From assembly GCA_023249815.1 (NCBI GenBank), contig JAHFBX010000025.1, forward strand, positions 1 to 16,505: a stretch of DNA of 16,505 bases, in the 5' to 3' direction. This document shows, one piece after another, positions 15,289 to 16,505 of this stretch (its first letter is position 1; each line of letters begins with the position of its first letter). The notes beneath the pieces are model-generated. The model saw only the letters and a list, made by a program, of their open reading frames with translations. It made no database searches and was not told where the DNA came from. The DNA is from Candidatus Eiseniibacteriota bacterium. Its GTDB lineage: Bacteria > Eisenbacteria > RBG-16-71-46. The position numbers and the translations under genes are program-made.

Positions 15289-15638
15289 CCAAGTACGAGA
15301 CGGTCTACATCCTCGAGCCGAGCTATGACGAGGTGAAGGCCCAGGAAGTCGCCGACCGCGTCACCGGGTGGCTCAAGGACGTGGGCGCCGAGGTCGTCGA
15401 GGTGCAGAAGTGGGGCAAGCGCCGGCTCGCCTATGAGATCCGCAAGCGTCGCGACGGGGTCTACACGATGATCGTGTGGAACGGCGGCACGGGAATGGTG
15501 AAGGAGATCGAGCGCCGGCTGCGTCTCGAAGAGGACATCATGCGGGCGCTGACCACCGTGCACGTTCCGCCGGAGCTGTGGCAGGGCGTGCCCGAGGCCG
15601 AGGCGGCCGTGGCGGCGGAAGAGGGCGACCGCGAGTAG
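15285..15638 (+). CDS. rpsF: 30S ribosomal protein S6
   Basis: S6 binds with S18 in the central domain of 16S rRNA. The 117-residue product shows YETVYILEPSYDE at the start, VQKWGKRRLAYEIRKRRDGVY in the middle, and RLRLEEDIMRALTTV near the end, all typical of the family, followed by an Ala/Glu-rich tail. The GTG start at 15285 overlaps the pth stop by four bases, with AGGAGG (15269-15274) ten bases upstream. It heads the classical rpsF-ssb-rpsR block. Confidence 0.96.
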   Translation: MTKYETVYILEPSYDEVKAQEVADRVTGWLKDVGAEVVEVQKWGKRRLAYEIRKRRDGVYTMIVWNGGTGMVKEIERRLRLEEDIMRALTTVHVPPELWQGVPEAEAAVAAEEGDRE

Positions 15639-15666
15639 GGAGCTCGCGCCCCCGCAGGGAGGTCTC

Positions 15667-16065
15667 GTGACCGAACTACGGCTGCCAGAGATCAATCGAG
15701 TCGTCCTGTCGGGGCGGCTCACGCGGGACCCGGATCGGCGCTACGCGTCGGACGGCACGGCCATCACGACGCTGCCGATGGCGTTTCATCGGCGGTACAA
15801 GAATCGTGACGGCACGATGTCGGAGCACACCGGGTACGTGACGGTGATGTGCTACCAGCGCCTCGCCGAGGTGTGCGCGCAGTTCCTGCACACCGGCAGC
15901 GCGGTGCTGGTGGAGGGCAGGTTGCAGATGCGGGAGTGGGCGAACGCGCGGGGCGAGAAGCAGCATGCGCTCGAGGTTCGCGCGGACTCGGTCCACTTCC
16001 TCGAGAAGGCCACGGGCGCCGGACAAACGGCCGAGCCCGGGGCCGCCGAGGATCCATCCTTCTGA
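15667..16065 (+). CDS. ssb: Single-stranded DNA-binding protein
   Basis: SSB coats single-stranded DNA in replication and repair and recruits partners through its C-terminal tip. The 132-residue product has the OB-fold pattern INRVVLSGRLTRDPDRRYASDG, HRRYKNRDG, a central strand region, and GSAVLVEGRLQMREWANARGEK. The position between rpsF and rpsR is the standard one for ssb. Differences: the tryptophan-bearing VVVWGK-like strand of common SSBs reads VTVMCYQR here, and the tail is short and only weakly acidic, ending EDPSF where the usual tip is DDDIPF. A second SSB elsewhere in the genome is possible. GTG 15667 has GGAGG at 15658-15662. Confidence 0.88.
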   Translation: MTELRLPEINRVVLSGRLTRDPDRRYASDGTAITTLPMAFHRRYKNRDGTMSEHTGYVTVMCYQRLAEVCAQFLHTGSAVLVEGRLQMREWANARGEKQHALEVRADSVHFLEKATGAGQTAEPGAAEDPSF

Positions 16066-16079
16066 GGGGAGTCTCCGAG

Positions 16080-16322
16080 ATGGCGAAAGAGCGTGAGGGC
16101 AAGGGCGTCAAGAAAAAGTACTGCAAGCTGTGCATGGAGAAGGTGGCGTTCGTGGACTACAAGGACGAGAAGCGCCTCGGCCGGTTCGTGACCGACCGCG
16201 GCAAGATCGTGCCGCGACGCGTGTCGGGCTCGTGCTCGATGCACCAGAAGCAGCTCACCACCGCCATCAAGCGCGCGCGCGTGCTGGCGCTGCTGCCGTT
16301 CACCAGTGACTTCTATCGCTGA
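16080..16322 (+). CDS. rpsR: 30S ribosomal protein S18, zinc-binding type
   Basis: S18 pairs with S6 on 16S rRNA. The 80-residue product has a basic N-terminus, YCKLCMEKV (C15, C18), DYKDEKRLGRFVTDRGKIVPRR, GSCSMHQKQL (C52, H55), and the ending RARVLALLPF. The three cysteines and one histidine form a likely zinc site, so this is the zinc-retaining (C+) form. ATG 16080 has GAGGGGAG (16064-16071) eight bases upstream; the gene starts 15 bases after ssb. Confidence 0.97.
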   Translation: MAKEREGKGVKKKYCKLCMEKVAFVDYKDEKRLGRFVTDRGKIVPRRVSGSCSMHQKQLTTAIKRARVLALLPFTSDFYR

Positions 16323-16350
16323 GACCACACGGCCCTCGCGGGGGCTGGCC

Positions 16351-16505
16351 GTGCTGCGTGCAGCGCTGCTCCTGGCAACGCTCGTGCTGGCCGCGCTCCT
16401 GACGCCGTGGCCGTGGGCCGCGCTGTGGCTGCTGGTGCCGCTCGTCGTGGCGTCGTCGCTGCTCGTCGCGTGGCGCTTTGGGCTGGTGGCGCTGGCGCTG
16501 CCGGC
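16351..16505 (+). CDS. Start of a multi-span membrane protein, cut by the window edge
   Basis: After rpsR a frame continues to the end of the window. From GTG 16351 it encodes about 51 residues, almost entirely Leu, Ala, Val and Trp (VLRAALLLATLVLAALL, then PWPWAALWLLVPLVV), giving two hydrophobic segments. No clear ribosome site is seen, and a stem CACGGCC (16328-16334) / GGCCGTG (16347-16353) covers the proposed start codon. In several phyla rpsR is followed by a YybS/DUF2232-type membrane protein and then rplI; this would fit, but the fragment is too short to confirm it. Confidence 0.5.
   Translation, partial: MLRAALLLATLVLAALLTPWPWAALWLLVPLVVASSLLVAWRFGLVALALP

Overview
This is a GC-rich bacterial chromosome segment, densely coded, with every confident gene on the + strand. 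It mixes universal housekeeping genes with a small block for sugar and lipid-carrier metabolism. The secreted protein near the start ends in a domain of the FlgD-Ig / type IX secretion (Por) sorting type. Together with the high GC, SpoVG in a non-Bacillus setting and the gene order, this points to the FCB side of the bacterial tree, perhaps a Candidatus Eisenbacteria-like lineage. That placement is inference; no rRNA gene is present.

Region by region: (1) 1-480, the 3' part of a 2',5'-RNA ligase / cyclic phosphodiesterase gene (thpR). (2) 751-2325, a secreted putative glycoside-hydrolase-like protein with a C-terminal sorting domain. (3) 2592-4327, recA and recX. (4) 4480-7257, alaS. (5) 7301-11009, a tightly overlapping run: a 28-codon membrane miniprotein, a long-form nucleotidyltransferase of the RmlA type, an RmlD-like reductase, a GmhA-like SIS isomerase and a decaprenyl-phosphate phosphoribosyltransferase-like UbiA protein. 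(6) 11006-12370, ispE and spoVG. (7) 12369-12682, a non-coding stretch with two hairpins and the best promoter in the window, leading to tRNA-Gln(UUG) at 12683-12757. (8) 12926-15288, prs, rplY (L25/CTC) and pth. (9) 15285-16322, rpsF, ssb and rpsR, followed by the start of a very hydrophobic protein cut off by the window edge.

From alaS to spoVG the genes read as one long co-directional unit. Four junctions overlap by exactly four bases (TTGA or GTGA), which suggests translational coupling. The rml/gmhA/ubiA block would supply activated sugars and a polyprenyl-phosphate-linked pentose for cell-surface glycans. ispE supplies isoprenoid precursors for the same lipid carriers, and prs further on makes PRPP, the co-substrate of the UbiA enzyme. 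The order ispE-spoVG-prs-rplY-pth matches the classical Bacillus subtilis order with some genes missing, and rpsF-ssb-rpsR is a widely conserved block. Most of the window is therefore ordinary. The parts most worth a second look are the miniprotein, the secreted gene wedged between thpR and recA, the Arg-rich tail on the SIS isomerase, and an altered ribose-phosphate loop in Prs.
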